From the NCBI RefSeq assembly GCF_020103755.1, contig NZ_JAHSQD010000011.1, positions 1 to 45,550 on the forward strand: a stretch of 45,550 nucleotides of DNA, given 5' to 3'. Of the stretch, positions 8,690 through 18,950 are shown in pieces. Origin of the DNA: Streptomyces sp. LS1784. Its GTDB lineage: Bacteria; Actinomycetota; Actinomycetes; Streptomycetales; Streptomycetaceae. The notes below the pieces were generated by a model. The model did no database searches and had not been told where the DNA came from. It saw only the letters and a list, made by a program, of their open reading frames with translations. A program made the translations under genes and the position numbers. The number at the start of each line of letters is the position of its first letter. Position 1 is the first letter of the stretch.

Positions 8690-8772
8690 CGGTTGCGGGT
8701 CGCCGTCCAGTCGGTGCACCGGGCGACCGCCGTCGCGGCGCTCGGGTTCCTGGCTGTCCACATCGCGGTCCT
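8690..8772 (+). pseudogene. possible fragment of a ferric-reductase-like membrane protein
   Basis: A short plus-strand stretch reads RVAVQSVHRATAVAALGF then LAVHIA, resembling a membrane helix of the ferric reductase-like / cytochrome b561 type with two histidines. It then breaks into low-complexity sequence. There is no ribosome site and no continuation, so I read it as debris. The rest of 8632-8955 shows nothing recognisable. Confidence 0.3.
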
Positions 8773-8955
8773 CCCGGCCTCGTCCGGCTCGGCCCGCACG
8801 GCTGTCCCGCGTCGACCACCATCCCCGTCGCCCCCTGGCAGGAACACGGTGCCCGCCGGGCCGTGAACCAGTGCCCGGCACTCGCCCTGCGCGTGCGCCG
8901 CCCCGAGCGGGGGCCCGGCCGACTCCGGTGAGCGGCCCTCAGGGAGCGGACTCGC

Positions 8956-9006
8956 GCGAACGGCGAACCAGTCGAAGCGCCGGCTGAACCCCTCGGCCCG
9001 TCGAAC
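8956..9006 (-). pseudogene. GH1 3'-end remnant next to jetD
   Basis: The complement reads RRAEGFSRRFDWFAV. This aligns with the WAEGLFSQRFGLVHV region of the intact GH1 at about 17580-17630 and with the remnant at 3391-3455. At DNA level, ACCAG..CGAAGCGC.GGCTGAA and CCCCTCGGCCC are shared with the intact gene in the same orientation, with small gaps. It ends 11 bp from the jetD stop. Confidence 0.6.
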
Positions 9007-9017
9007 GGGCTGTCAAT

Positions 9018-10244
9018 CTATCGTTGTCGGTGGTCTGCCAAGTCGTCGAGGAGCAGGTCCGCGACCACCTCCTCGACCACTGCGGTGCGCAGCTCGGCCA
9101 TGGAGTCGACGAGTGCCCGGTCCCACGGTGCGGGCGTGAGACGCCCCGGGTCGGGGCCTGAGGGAACCCGGGGCACGGCGGCCCGGTAGTCGTCGGCTGA
9201 CATCCGCCAGGGTACGGCCCCCGTCCTGGCGAGGACATGGGCTGCTATGCGGACCCCCTCTCCGTCGAAGTCGCCGTGGTAGTGCAGGGATGCGCCGTCG
9301 TCGGCGAGTCGGCGCAGCAGGTGGATCACGGCGGTGTTGGGCCACCCTGATGTGCAGACCAGCGGCGGGCAGTGGGGGCCGAAGCGGCGCAGGGTCAGGG
9401 CGAGCACGCTGGGGTTCTCGGTGATGTGCACGGGGCCTGCGGGACCGGTGAATTCGCCGGGTGAGCGCAGTTGGGCGAGGGTGAGGCTGACGGGGTGGCC
9501 GGCTCCGGCGCAGATCCGGGAGATCCCGGCGACGGGGCCTTCTCCCCTGGGGCGGAGACCGACGGCGAGCACGGTGGCGGACAGCTCGTCGTCGGCCACG
9601 CCGGCTCGGCTCCAGAGTGCGCGTCGCCCCTCGGCGGCTTCGGGCATGTCGGTGCCGTACAGCACCGCCAGTGCGCGCAGGACCAGGGATGACAGTCGGG
9701 TCCCGTCGTCGAGGGCGTGGGAGTCGCCGTCGAGGAGACGGGCGGCGAGGACCGGTAGCGGCTCGCCGTCGGCCGGGAGGGCGGCCAGGACGGTCAGCGC
9801 CGCAGTCAGCAGGCCCCGGGTACGGTCGGGTGAGCCGTCAACGAGGCCGTTGGCCTGCAGGTGGCCGACCCACTCCAAGAGCGCGGGCTGGGCAGCGACC
9901 ACGTTGTGGCCGGCCAACCACTCCCACAGGGCGTCGCGTTGGCCGGCCTTGCGTTCGCGGTCGGCAGCCCGGTCGTGGATCGGGCCGAGGATCGCGGTCA
10001 CCACGTCCCGGACGGGCCGACCGCAGGCCTCCAGCACGGCACCGTCGAGTCCCGCCAGGGGGATCGTCGGCTCGGCGCCGGGAAGTCGGTCGAGTCCGAG
10101 GAGGTCGGCCAATGCCTCCCGGCCCGCGTCGTCGAGCGGTCCGGACCGCACCCGGCTGACGGGACGGCCGGTCGAGAGGCGGTCGTGGACGGCCGACCAG
10201 AGGGGGCGGAGTTCGGGGAGGTCGAGGGGGTGGCGGGCCGTCAT
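9018..10244 (-). CDS. jetD: Wadjet type II nuclease subunit JetD (DUF2399/DUF3323, TIGR02679 type)
   Basis: A 408-aa protein. The C-terminal Toprim-like nuclease part is visible: acidic E276 in HITENPSVL, then the DxD pair D325/D327 in HYHGDFDGEGVRI. The N-terminal two-thirds matches what I recall of DUF3323. In Wadjet, JetD cuts plasmid DNA after the JetABC condensin-like complex extrudes it and senses a small circle. The start is ATG at 10244, overlapping the jetC stop by 4 bp; a longer frame to 10388 lies inside jetC and is not used. It is the last gene of the operon. The active-site acids are intact, so I expect a working nuclease. Confidence 0.9.
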   Translation of the reverse strand: MTARHPLDLPELRPLWSAVHDRLSTGRPVSRVRSGPLDDAGREALADLLGLDRLPGAEPTIPLAGLDGAVLEACGRPVRDVVTAILGPIHDRAADRERKAGQRDALWEWLAGHNVVAAQPALLEWVGHLQANGLVDGSPDRTRGLLTAALTVLAALPADGEPLPVLAARLLDGDSHALDDGTRLSSLVLRALAVLYGTDMPEAAEGRRALWSRAGVADDELSATVLAVGLRPRGEGPVAGISRICAGAGHPVSLTLAQLRSPGEFTGPAGPVHITENPSVLALTLRRFGPHCPPLVCTSGWPNTAVIHLLRRLADDGASLHYHGDFDGEGVRIAAHVLARTGAVPWRMSADDYRAAVPRVPSGPDPGRLTPAPWDRALVDSMAELRTAVVEEVVADLLLDDLADHRQR

Positions 10245-13200
10245 GCCGGTTCTTCCGTGTCGGCTTCGTCGGGCAGCAGCTCGGTGCCCGTCCAGGTGAA
10301 GCGGGCACTGGTGACGGCGTCGTCGCCGTCGCCTCCGGTGATCAGCTGGTGGACGGCGATGCCGGAGAGCTCCCGGTAGGTGCACCACTCGTGGTCGGAG
10401 GTGAGCACCAGGTCGAGGTCGAGTGCCGCGAGGAGGCCGAAGACCTGCCCGCGGTTCACGGTGTCGACGCCGACGAAGACCTCGTCGAGCAGGATCAGTC
10501 GCGGGGACTCCGGCACCGCCTCGTAGTGGGCGGCCACGGCGGCGAACAGCGGCAGGTGGAGGGCGATGGCCTTCTCACCTCCCGAGAGCGCGCCGTGGAG
10601 CTTCTTGGTGAGCAGTTGCCAACCGGAGCCGTTGGCGCGGTCCAGCTTGACGACGAACTGGTGCCAGGCCGTGTAGTCGAGGACCTCGGCGAGCTGCTCC
10701 TCCCACGTCGCCGCCGTGTTGCGGGTCTTGGCCTCCTCGATGCGGCCCCGGAAGAAGGCGTGCAGGGCCTCGCGGTCGGCTTCGGTGATCCGCGCCGGGT
10801 CCTTGAGCAGCAGTTCACGGGCCGTCCGGGTACCCGCGGGCAGGTCGGGGTGGATCTGCCACACCAGCCGGACGGCCACCCGCGAGGCGGTGCGGACCCG
10901 TTCGAGGTGGCCGTTCATCCGCTCGACGAGTTCACCGGCCTGGCGGATCCGGGCGGCGAGGTGGCGGCGGGTGTCGCCGGTGAGGGTCCGGTCGAAGAGG
11001 CTGCGTTCGGCGGTGGTGATGTCGTCCTGGCTGCGGTCACGGTCGCCGGTGAGGATGGCGAGGAGGCCGGTCGCGCCGACCCGGATGCCGTCGATGGTGG
11101 CGGTGAGGACGTGGATGTCCTCCTCGGCTTCGAGTTCGAGGTCGGCGCGGCTGCTGAGGCTCTGGCGGGCTCGGTGTACGGCCTCGGAGAGTCGGTTCAG
11201 CGAGTCTCCGAGGTTCCTGGTGCCGTGCGGCAGGTTGGGCCACGCGGCGGCGGTCTCGCGCGCCGCCCCAAGGGTGGCGCGGGTGCCGTCCACGGCGGTG
11301 AGGACGAGCCCGAGGCCCGCGTCCTCGGGGAACCCGAGAACGCACAGGCGCCGGAAGCCGTGGGCGGCCTCGTTCCGGGCCGCCACGGCGTCATCGCGCC
11401 GGGCCGCGTCCTGGGCCGTGGTGGCGCCCAGCGCGCCGATCCGGCCTTCGAGGGCGAGGAGCGACCGGTTGCTGGTGTCGATCTCATGGCGGGTCCGGTC
11501 GAGCAGCTTTCGGAAGTCGCTGATCCGGGCGGCCACTTGGCGGTAGTCCTCGCCGACGGTGCTCTCGACGGCCAGGAGCGCGGATCGGAGCCCGCGGGCG
11601 GCGGCCTCGGCGTCCTCGGCCTCGCCCAGGCTCTCGGCTGCCGCACCCCGGGATGCCTCGGCGTGGCTGCGGGCGGTGTCCCAGGCCTGCTGGGCGGCCG
11701 TCCAGGCCAGGTGCACATCGAGCCAGGCGTCTGCCTGTTCGCGCAGCGCGTCGACCGCCGTGGCGGTCGCGTCCAGGGCGGCGCGTTCGGTCGGCAGGGC
11801 GTGCTCGGCCGAGGCGACGGCGAGTGCGCGCAGCGCGCCCGCGACCGCCTCCTCCTGTCGCGCGAGCCGTTCGACGGCCTCGCGTACGGCATCCTCGCGG
11901 GCACCCACCTCGGACTCGGACCGTTCCCAGACGCGCTTGGCCTGCTCCACCTCCCGGTGGTGCGGCCGGGAGCGGAGGTCGGCGCCGAGGCGCGTCCGGC
12001 GGTCGGCGAGGGCGCGCAGCCGCGTCTCGAAGCCGGTGACGGTGGTGTCCACCTCAGCCAGCTCAGCTGTGAGTTCCGCGATCCGCCGTTGCCTGGCGCG
12101 TTCCCGGGCCGCGGCGCCGATGTGGCTGGACTCCTCCTTGGTCCAGGAGCCGACCACCGTCGCCAGCCGCCAGCTTCCGTCGGCCGCCACGGCGGCCTGG
12201 TGGCCCGCCGGGAGCGTGGGGCCGTAGGCGATACCGGCCAGCAGCCGCTGTACCCGGTCGGTCGTCACCGGGCCGTCGGGTTCCGGAGCGAGGACGTCGA
12301 GCAGCGAGGGACCCGGTGCGGGAAGGGCCGATGCCGGGTCGGCCAGGATGTCGTGCCCGGCGACGACGAGGCCTCCGTCGGGGGTCATCCAGGCGTCGAG
12401 CAGGCCGGCCGCTTCCAGAGCCGCTTCGATGCCTGCCTGGTCGGCGGGCGGCACGTCCGGCCGGAAGACCAGCAGTCGCCACAGTGGGGCACCCGGCAGG
12501 ACCGACCGGTCGGCCGTGCGGGTCCGTGGCGGCACCGGCGGGAGATCCGCCGCGGCCGCGGTGCGTTCCAGTTCCCCGACGACCAGGTCACGCCGGGCGC
12601 GGGCGTCGTCCCGGCCGGCGCGGGCGGTCGTCTCGTCCGCGGTGATGGAGCTCTCCACGGCCCGGGCGGCGGCTTCGACCAGCGCGAGGACGTCGGTCTC
12701 GACGGCGGCGCGGGAGGCGATTTCCTCGACGTCGTCGATCGACAGCTCGGTGCAGTCGGCCGTTGCCCACCGGCGCAGCCGGTCGGCGTGGGCGTCGACG
12801 GCCGTCTCGTAGGCGTGGGCGTTCCCCTCGCGCCGCGCGATCGCGTCGGCCAGCCGTTCGCGCGCCGTGTCGAGGTGCTGCTCCGCCGCCGTCCGGTCCG
12901 CGAGGGAACGCTCGTGACGCTCGGCGGCGGTGCGGACCTCGGCGATCTGGCCGTGCCGCGAGACGACCGCGCCGCGCAGCAGGCGGCGTGCCGTGCGCCC
13001 TTGCTCCTGCGCGTCCCCGGACGGACCCGGTGCGGCACCGAGCAGGGTCTGCACCTCGGTGCAGACGGACTCCATGGCTGCTCGCCGCGCCGCGCCGCGC
13101 GTCTCCTCCCGGGCCACGCGGGTGTGTTCGGCCCGCTGCTCCGAGCGCAGCCGTGCATCGTCGGCACGCCCGGCGTCCTCGTCGGCCGTCTGAACCTTCC

Positions 13201-14326
13201 GGTCGGCGGCGGCGCGGGCACGGGCGGCGGTCCCGGCGGCCTGGTCGGTCCTGCGACGGAGCTGATCGAGTTCCTGCCCCTGCCGATAGGCCTCGGAGTC
13301 GAGCAGCCCCTCGATGGCGCCCTCGACCTCCTGTCGCCGGTGTTCGAGCTCCTCCCGCGCCCCTCTGTCCTCATCGCGTCGGCGCAGGGCGTCGGCGTGC
13401 TCCTTCTCGCTCTCCCTGGCGACGCGGGTGAGGTTGTCCACCTCGGTCGTTGCGGAGATGAGCGCCGCCGCCCCGGCACGCAGGATGCGCTGGGCGTAGC
13501 CGCGTTGCTGGGTCGCGACGGCGGTGGCCGCGGCCACCTCGTCGTCCAGGGACTTCAGGTGTTCGCGCTGCCGGTCGAGGCGTTCGAAGCCCTCGGCCAG
13601 TTCGGTGATCTCTCCCTGGCCGAGCGGGGGCAGGGCCCGGGAGAGCAGGGAGGACAGCAGTGACGGGTCCAGGCGCTCGGAGAGTTTGGGGGTGCGGAGC
13701 TGGAGCAGGGCGGTGATCAGTGCGTCGTAGCGTTGCTCGCTCAGTCCGGGGAAGAGCGTGCTCCGGACCGTGTTGCGGTAGTCGGTGGGTGATCCGTGCA
13801 GCTCACCCCGGCCGTGCAGGGCTTCGGCCAGGGCGGCGCGGGTGAGCGGCTGGCCCGCGTCGTTGACCAGGGAGAGACCGCCGGGGCGGTCGATCCGCGC
13901 GCCGGTGGTGAAGTAGTCGACGGTGACACCGGTGGTGTGCACGCTCGCCTGGAGCCTCGCGCCGCAGGTGAACCGGACGGGATCGCCGTCGTCGCGGACG
14001 AACTCCAGCCACACGTACCCGACACGGGTCTTGCCCGAGGTGCCCTCGCCCATCAGGTTCCAGTGCATGGTGCGCTCGGAGCCGCCGAAGGTGGACAGCC
14101 GGTTGGGGCGCAGGCTGGCGTCGAACAGGAACGGCAGGAGCACCTCCAGGGCCTTGGACTTGCCGGTGCCGTTCTGCCCCCGCAGGAGCAGTCGGCCCTC
14201 GTGGAAGGTGAAGGTCTCGTCGTAGTAGCGCCAGACGTTGAGGATGCCGGCCCGGGCGGGCTGCCATCGCGCTGCTGCGGCCGCCGTCGGGAACGCCGAG
14301 CGCTGCGGGAGCTGTGTCACGGTCAT
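10241..14326 (-). CDS. jetC: Wadjet type II SMC-like ATPase JetC (TIGR02680 type)
   Basis: A 1,361-aa SMC/MukB-like ATPase, the motor of the complex. Walker A is GQNGTGKS (residues 50-57). A very long helical region rich in Arg, Glu and Ala follows, the expected coiled-coil arms, with a hinge-like globular part near the middle (around residues 600-740). The C-terminal head has the ABC signature LSGGEK (1247-1252) and Walker B LILLDE (about 1277-1282). It should form ATP-driven loops on DNA with the kleisin JetA and the subunit JetB. The start is ATG at 14326, 16 bp after the jetB stop, with GGAAG upstream. All ATPase motifs are intact. The large open frame on the other strand is a GC-bias shadow. 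Confidence 0.93.
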   Translation of the reverse strand: MTVTQLPQRSAFPTAAAAARWQPARAGILNVWRYYDETFTFHEGRLLLRGQNGTGKSKALEVLLPFLFDASLRPNRLSTFGGSERTMHWNLMGEGTSGKTRVGYVWLEFVRDDGDPVRFTCGARLQASVHTTGVTVDYFTTGARIDRPGGLSLVNDAGQPLTRAALAEALHGRGELHGSPTDYRNTVRSTLFPGLSEQRYDALITALLQLRTPKLSERLDPSLLSSLLSRALPPLGQGEITELAEGFERLDRQREHLKSLDDEVAAATAVATQQRGYAQRILRAGAAALISATTEVDNLTRVARESEKEHADALRRRDEDRGAREELEHRRQEVEGAIEGLLDSEAYRQGQELDQLRRRTDQAAGTAARARAAADRKVQTADEDAGRADDARLRSEQRAEHTRVAREETRGAARRAAMESVCTEVQTLLGAAPGPSGDAQEQGRTARRLLRGAVVSRHGQIAEVRTAAERHERSLADRTAAEQHLDTARERLADAIARREGNAHAYETAVDAHADRLRRWATADCTELSIDDVEEIASRAAVETDVLALVEAAARAVESSITADETTARAGRDDARARRDLVVGELERTAAAADLPPVPPRTRTADRSVLPGAPLWRLLVFRPDVPPADQAGIEAALEAAGLLDAWMTPDGGLVVAGHDILADPASALPAPGPSLLDVLAPEPDGPVTTDRVQRLLAGIAYGPTLPAGHQAAVAADGSWRLATVVGSWTKEESSHIGAAARERARQRRIAELTAELAEVDTTVTGFETRLRALADRRTRLGADLRSRPHHREVEQAKRVWERSESEVGAREDAVREAVERLARQEEAVAGALRALAVASAEHALPTERAALDATATAVDALREQADAWLDVHLAWTAAQQAWDTARSHAEASRGAAAESLGEAEDAEAAARGLRSALLAVESTVGEDYRQVAARISDFRKLLDRTRHEIDTSNRSLLALEGRIGALGATTAQDAARRDDAVAARNEAAHGFRRLCVLGFPEDAGLGLVLTAVDGTRATLGAARETAAAWPNLPHGTRNLGDSLNRLSEAVHRARQSLSSRADLELEAEEDIHVLTATIDGIRVGATGLLAILTGDRDRSQDDITTAERSLFDRTLTGDTRRHLAARIRQAGELVERMNGHLERVRTASRVAVRLVWQIHPDLPAGTRTARELLLKDPARITEADREALHAFFRGRIEEAKTRNTAATWEEQLAEVLDYTAWHQFVVKLDRANGSGWQLLTKKLHGALSGGEKAIALHLPLFAAVAAHYEAVPESPRLILLDEVFVGVDTVNRGQVFGLLAALDLDLVLTSDHEWCTYRELSGIAVHQLITGGDGDDAVTSARFTWTGTELLPDEADTEEPA

Positions 14327-14342
14327 CGGAAGTCTTCCCTGG

Positions 14343-15557
14343 TCAGGTTGCGGGACCGTCGGTCACGGTGGTCCGGTACCGGAACGCCGCGGGCCGGGGA
14401 ACGGTGCGGTCGCCGATCCGACGGGCCAGGCCGAAGTCCCCGAGGACGCGAACGGCATCGGCCGCGAGGCGCTGGGCGCCGTCCTCCGACTGGTAGCTCT
14501 TCGCCCACTTCGGGAAGCGCCGCAGGAGTTCGTTCGCCTCGACGGCGAGCTGTTCCGGTGTCAGCCCGTCCGAAGCGGCCGTCAGCGGTTCCAGCAGGAG
14601 CAGGGCGGCGACACGGGCCGTCGCGGAGTCGTCCGGGAAGCGGCTGTCCGTGGCGATCCCGTCCGGGTCGACGAGCAACAGGCCGTCGGCCCGTTCCTCC
14701 AGCACGAAGCCGCCCTGCTCGGCGGCGCGCCGCACGATCTGGCGCCCGGTCGGCGAGCCGAGGTAGGCGAGCTCGTCGGCGCCGAGGTCGTCGTGGTGGA
14801 GGACGGGATCGTCGAAGAGCCGGCGCAGCACCGAGTGCCGCAGCCGGAGGTTGCGCTGAGCATCGGAGGCGTCGGCACCGCCGTAGCGGCTCTCGCGCAC
14901 CGTGCCCCGCAGGAGTTCCTCGAAGCGCAGCGGCACGTCCTCCGCCGGCACGGCCAGCCGGGACGGCCCGACGGGCGCGGCGAGCAGGCGCATCAGTACG
15001 GTGGCGTCCACCCGGTAGAGGACCTTGGCCTTCGCCGAGTCGACGAAGCTCTCCGTGACGCCGTCCACGGTGAGGAGTGCGCCGTAGGACTCCAACAGTT
15101 TGAGGGTGTCCACGAAGGCCATGCGCTCGGACTTGCTCGCCGTGTCGAAAGGCGGCAGCGCCTCGTCGGTGGCACAGGCCTGGACGATCCGGTCGGCGAG
15201 CAGGCCGACCGTCGTCACCGGGACCGGGAGCAGCTCGGCCGCGACGACGCACAGCAGGGTGTAACGCCGACGGTCGAACGGAGCCTTGCCGGACCTCAGC
15301 CGGCGGGCGGGGCGCGAGGCGTCGGGGACGGCCCGGATCTTGAGCAGGCGCGCGTACCCCAGGCGCGGCTCCACCACCAGCTGCCAGCCGCAGTGGTAGT
15401 CGAACCACTTCGTCAACGGGTCCTGCCGGCGGCGGATCAGCTCGAAGGCGGGCGGGTCGCCGCGCTCGGTGATCAGCGGTCGGCCGAGGAGAAGTCTGAT
15501 GCCTCGGGCCACGTCCTGCCGCTCGGCCAGGACCAGCTGGTTGGCAAGGGTGCTCAT
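14343..15557 (-). CDS. jetB: Wadjet type II subunit JetB (DUF2398, TIGR02678 type)
   Basis: A 404-aa protein of the DUF2398 family, the KITE-like partner in the condensin-like complex. Recognisable parts are the N-terminal ARGIRLLLGRPLI, the FDYHCGWQLVVEPRLGYARL block, FDRRRYTLLCVVAAELL and the C-terminal RRFPKWAKSYQ winged-helix-like end. The start is ATG at 15557 with AGGAGAGG just upstream; the longer frame to 16205 lies inside jetA. It is 34 bp after the jetA stop and 16 bp before jetC, in the fixed Wadjet order. Confidence 0.9.
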   Translation of the reverse strand: MSTLANQLVLAERQDVARGIRLLLGRPLITERGDPPAFELIRRRQDPLTKWFDYHCGWQLVVEPRLGYARLLKIRAVPDASRPARRLRSGKAPFDRRRYTLLCVVAAELLPVPVTTVGLLADRIVQACATDEALPPFDTASKSERMAFVDTLKLLESYGALLTVDGVTESFVDSAKAKVLYRVDATVLMRLLAAPVGPSRLAVPAEDVPLRFEELLRGTVRESRYGGADASDAQRNLRLRHSVLRRLFDDPVLHHDDLGADELAYLGSPTGRQIVRRAAEQGGFVLEERADGLLLVDPDGIATDSRFPDDSATARVAALLLLEPLTAASDGLTPEQLAVEANELLRRFPKWAKSYQSEDGAQRLAADAVRVLGDFGLARRIGDRTVPRPAAFRYRTTVTDGPAT

Positions 15558-15591
15558 ACGCCTCTCCTGATGAGGATCGCGCTCCGCCCAC

Positions 15592-17118
15592 TCATGCGCT
15601 GTCCTCCCGGGTGACCGCCCGCGGGGCGCCCGGGCTGCGGATCTCCACCAGGTAGTCGGGCCCCTCCAGCCGACCGTGGGAGGTCCGCAGAACGGCACGC
15701 CCGCCGGCGGGAAGCGGCCGGAGCACGATCTCGACGCGCCCGTCGGAGGTGACCGCCCGACGTGCTCCGTCGGCGTCCGGTCGTACGGCCAGCGCCCGGC
15801 CGAGGAGGTCGAGCAGCCGCTCGAAGACGGTGTGGTCCAGCACGCCGAAACCGGAGAGCCGCACGGGGCCGTCGGTGCCCAGCACGTCCCAGGCGGCTTC
15901 GAGCTCGGCACGCTCCTTCCGGGCCCGCTCGGCGCGGGCCGCCTTGACGCCGCCGATGTCACGCACCTTGCCGGTGCGGGTGAACCTCTCGGTACGGCCA
16001 CTGGTGCGCAGCAGAGCCGACACCTCCACCGGCGGGGCCTCGGCCCAGGTCCCCGACGAAGGCACCAACTCAGGATCGGGGTGCGCAAGATGGGCGTGAC
16101 GAGCCGGGCCGAGTCCGAAGGCGGCCGACCACAGGCGGTGCAGGTCGTCCTCCCCGGGCGCCGCGGCGAACCAGCGCGCCAGTTCCCGGAAGTCCTGGAC
16201 GGCACTGGACGAGCGGCGCCGTGACTCGGTGATCCGGTCGAGGACCTGGAGGAGCGTCACGATCGCCCGCCGCGCCACGTCGTGCAGCTGCTCCACACGC
16301 GGTCGCGACCCGTCCGCCGGCCGGAACCAGGCCCGCAGCCCCTCCCAGCGTGCCCGACGCCGCTCCAGCCAGGCCGGCGCGGGGTCGCCGTCGGCGACCG
16401 GCGGCAGCTCGGCGCCCCGCAGCGCCCGCTCGTGCAGCAGGCTCACCCCACGCTGCTCCAACCGCTCCACGGCGGAGGAGACCGTCTGTCCCCGCTGGTC
16501 CAGGTTGACGAGGAACTCCTGGAGATAGGCCACCGTCGCGGCCTTCACCTCACGGAACGTCGCCAGGTCCGCACCTTCGGCGCGCAGCAGGCGCTGCAAC
16601 TCTCCGTTGAACGCTTTGGTGTTGGACAGTAGCGCCTCCAGATGGCCCTCCAGCTCCTGGAGGGTGGTGAAGACCCGACGGTCCGAGGAAGTGGAGTCGC
16701 CCACAAGGACGTACAGCTCGTCGAGCCGGTCCGTGATCGCCTCCAGCACCGCCGTCTGGAGCGCCCCCGTCGAGGCGAGCACGGACAGGGCGTGCTCGAC
16801 CCCGGCGAACGCGGCCTCACCGCGCCGGGTCAGCGAGTACTGGAGGTTGCGGCGCTCGTACTCCTCGGCGGTCCGGTAGTTCTCCGCGTGGTTCTGGACG
16901 ACGTCCAGCAACTGCCACTCCCGGAGCTTCCGCAGCGCCTCCTGGAGATCGTCGTCGTCGACCGCGTCGAGCCAGCCGACCGCCCGCAGCCGGGCGCGGA
17001 CGTCATCCAGCCCGAGCGCCGTCTCCAACCGCTCGTTGGCCGCGCCGAAGGCCTGGAGGATCGCACCGTAGAGTTCGGCCTTCTCCCCCGTCGTGAACCG
17101 GAACATCTCCGGCGGCAC
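15592..17118 (-). CDS. jetA: Wadjet type II kleisin-like subunit JetA (DUF2397, TIGR02677 type)
   Basis: About 508 aa, first in the operon. The N-terminus (MFRFTTGEKAELYGAILQAF, about residues 5-24) is the hallmark of TIGR02677. Helical segments follow and a C-terminal winged-helix-like part (VLDHTVFERLLDLLGRAL) ends the protein. It acts as the kleisin that bridges JetC heads and holds JetB. The start is uncertain: I use GTG at 17118, about 12 nt after GGAGGGGAG; TTG at 17127 (7 nt spacing) or ATG at 17106 are possible. The operon promoter must lie in 17119-17488, where a small ORF and an inverted repeat also sit. Confidence 0.88.
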   Translation of the reverse strand: MPPEMFRFTTGEKAELYGAILQAFGAANERLETALGLDDVRARLRAVGWLDAVDDDDLQEALRKLREWQLLDVVQNHAENYRTAEEYERRNLQYSLTRRGEAAFAGVEHALSVLASTGALQTAVLEAITDRLDELYVLVGDSTSSDRRVFTTLQELEGHLEALLSNTKAFNGELQRLLRAEGADLATFREVKAATVAYLQEFLVNLDQRGQTVSSAVERLEQRGVSLLHERALRGAELPPVADGDPAPAWLERRRARWEGLRAWFRPADGSRPRVEQLHDVARRAIVTLLQVLDRITESRRRSSSAVQDFRELARWFAAAPGEDDLHRLWSAAFGLGPARHAHLAHPDPELVPSSGTWAEAPPVEVSALLRTSGRTERFTRTGKVRDIGGVKAARAERARKERAELEAAWDVLGTDGPVRLSGFGVLDHTVFERLLDLLGRALAVRPDADGARRAVTSDGRVEIVLRPLPAGGRAVLRTSHGRLEGPDYLVEIRSPGAPRAVTREDSA

Positions 17119-17276
17119 CCTGCGCAACAGCTCCCCTCCTCCCCGTCGGGCCCCACAGTACGCGTACGGACACCGGCGCTCGCGTGCCGAATGCGCTTCC
17201 CCTGCGTCCCCGCAGACCGATCGTGTGGTCGAGGACCCCGTGCCCCGGCCCCGTGATCCGGCCTGCGAAGAACTCG

Positions 17277-17429
17277 TCAGTGCAGCCTGGTCCGATGCTC
17301 GGGGCGCTCCAGGTGCGTGATGACCACCCGGTGAGCGCGCCAACCGTCCGGGAGCTTGGGCGGGACGTCCAGGTGGATCGGCTGCTCCGAGGCCTCGTCG
17401 ATGATCACAGCTGCTGCGGGCCACGCCAT
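17277..17429 (-). CDS. 50-aa small ORF upstream of the Wadjet operon
   Basis: Not in any family I know. The ATG at 17429 follows a GAGAGG site at 8 nt spacing. The product begins MAWPAAAVIIDEASEQPI, continues LDVPPKLPDGW and RVVITHLERP, and ends RTRLH. It has a protein-like amino-acid mix and codons rich in G/C at position three, with no signal peptide or membrane segment. The stop is 158 bp before jetA, in the same direction, so it would be transcribed with or just ahead of the Wadjet genes. The ribosome site lies inside the right arm of an inverted repeat. It could be a regulatory leader, a small partner protein or a fragment of a lost gene. Confidence 0.45.
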   Translation of the reverse strand: MAWPAAAVIIDEASEQPIHLDVPPKLPDGWRAHRVVITHLERPEHRTRLH

Positions 17430-17433
17430 CAGG

Positions 17434-17463
17434 ATGGCCTCTCGGTAGACACCAAGAGGCCAT
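17434..17463. promoter_or_regulatory. 13-bp inverted repeat covering the small ORF's ribosome site
   Basis: ATGGCCTCTCGGT, a 4-nt spacer AGAC, then ACCAAGAGGCCAT; 12 of 13 positions pair, the other is a wobble in RNA. In the minus-strand transcript the second arm contains the GAGAGG ribosome site 8 nt before the ATG at 17429, so folding would hide it. As DNA it could be a dimeric-repressor operator. The rest of 17119-17276 and 17464-17488 shows no gene. Confidence 0.55.
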
Positions 17464-17488
17464 ACGATCCCACATCGACTGATGTCAA

Positions 17489-18835
<1,347 letters not shown>

Positions 18836-18852
18836 GGCAGCCTCCTGGCGAG

Positions 18853-18873
18853 AACATGAGGAGCACTCATGTT
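18853..18873. promoter_or_regulatory. palindrome upstream of the beta-glucosidase gene
   Basis: AACATGAG-GAGCA-CTCATGTT, perfect 8-bp arms, centred about 28 bp upstream of the GH1 start. It probably is an operator. It is not the CebR-type TGGGAGCGCTCCCA box. Downstream at 18902-18915 lies another perfect palindrome, ACCCGTCGACGGGT, which could belong to the end of the glycosyltransferase operon. Confidence 0.5.
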
Positions 18874-18950
18874 ACTGACACTGCGCCAAAACACCAGAGG
18901 AACCCGTCGACGGGTCGGACGGGGAGGGATGACGGCCGTTGTCCCCTGCG

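Noticed and set aside
10349..13663. A 1,104-codon open frame on the plus strand opposite jetC
   Set aside because: It is the mirror of jetC's codon bias in GC-rich DNA; the translation is low-complexity Gly/Val/Arg text without motifs, and jetC has all SMC motifs on the other strand.
18902..18915. Palindrome ACCCGTCGACGGGT as a second GH1 operator
   Set aside because: Contains a GC-rich self-complementary core that occurs easily in such DNA and is placed too far from the start to decide; mentioned only with the upstream palindrome.
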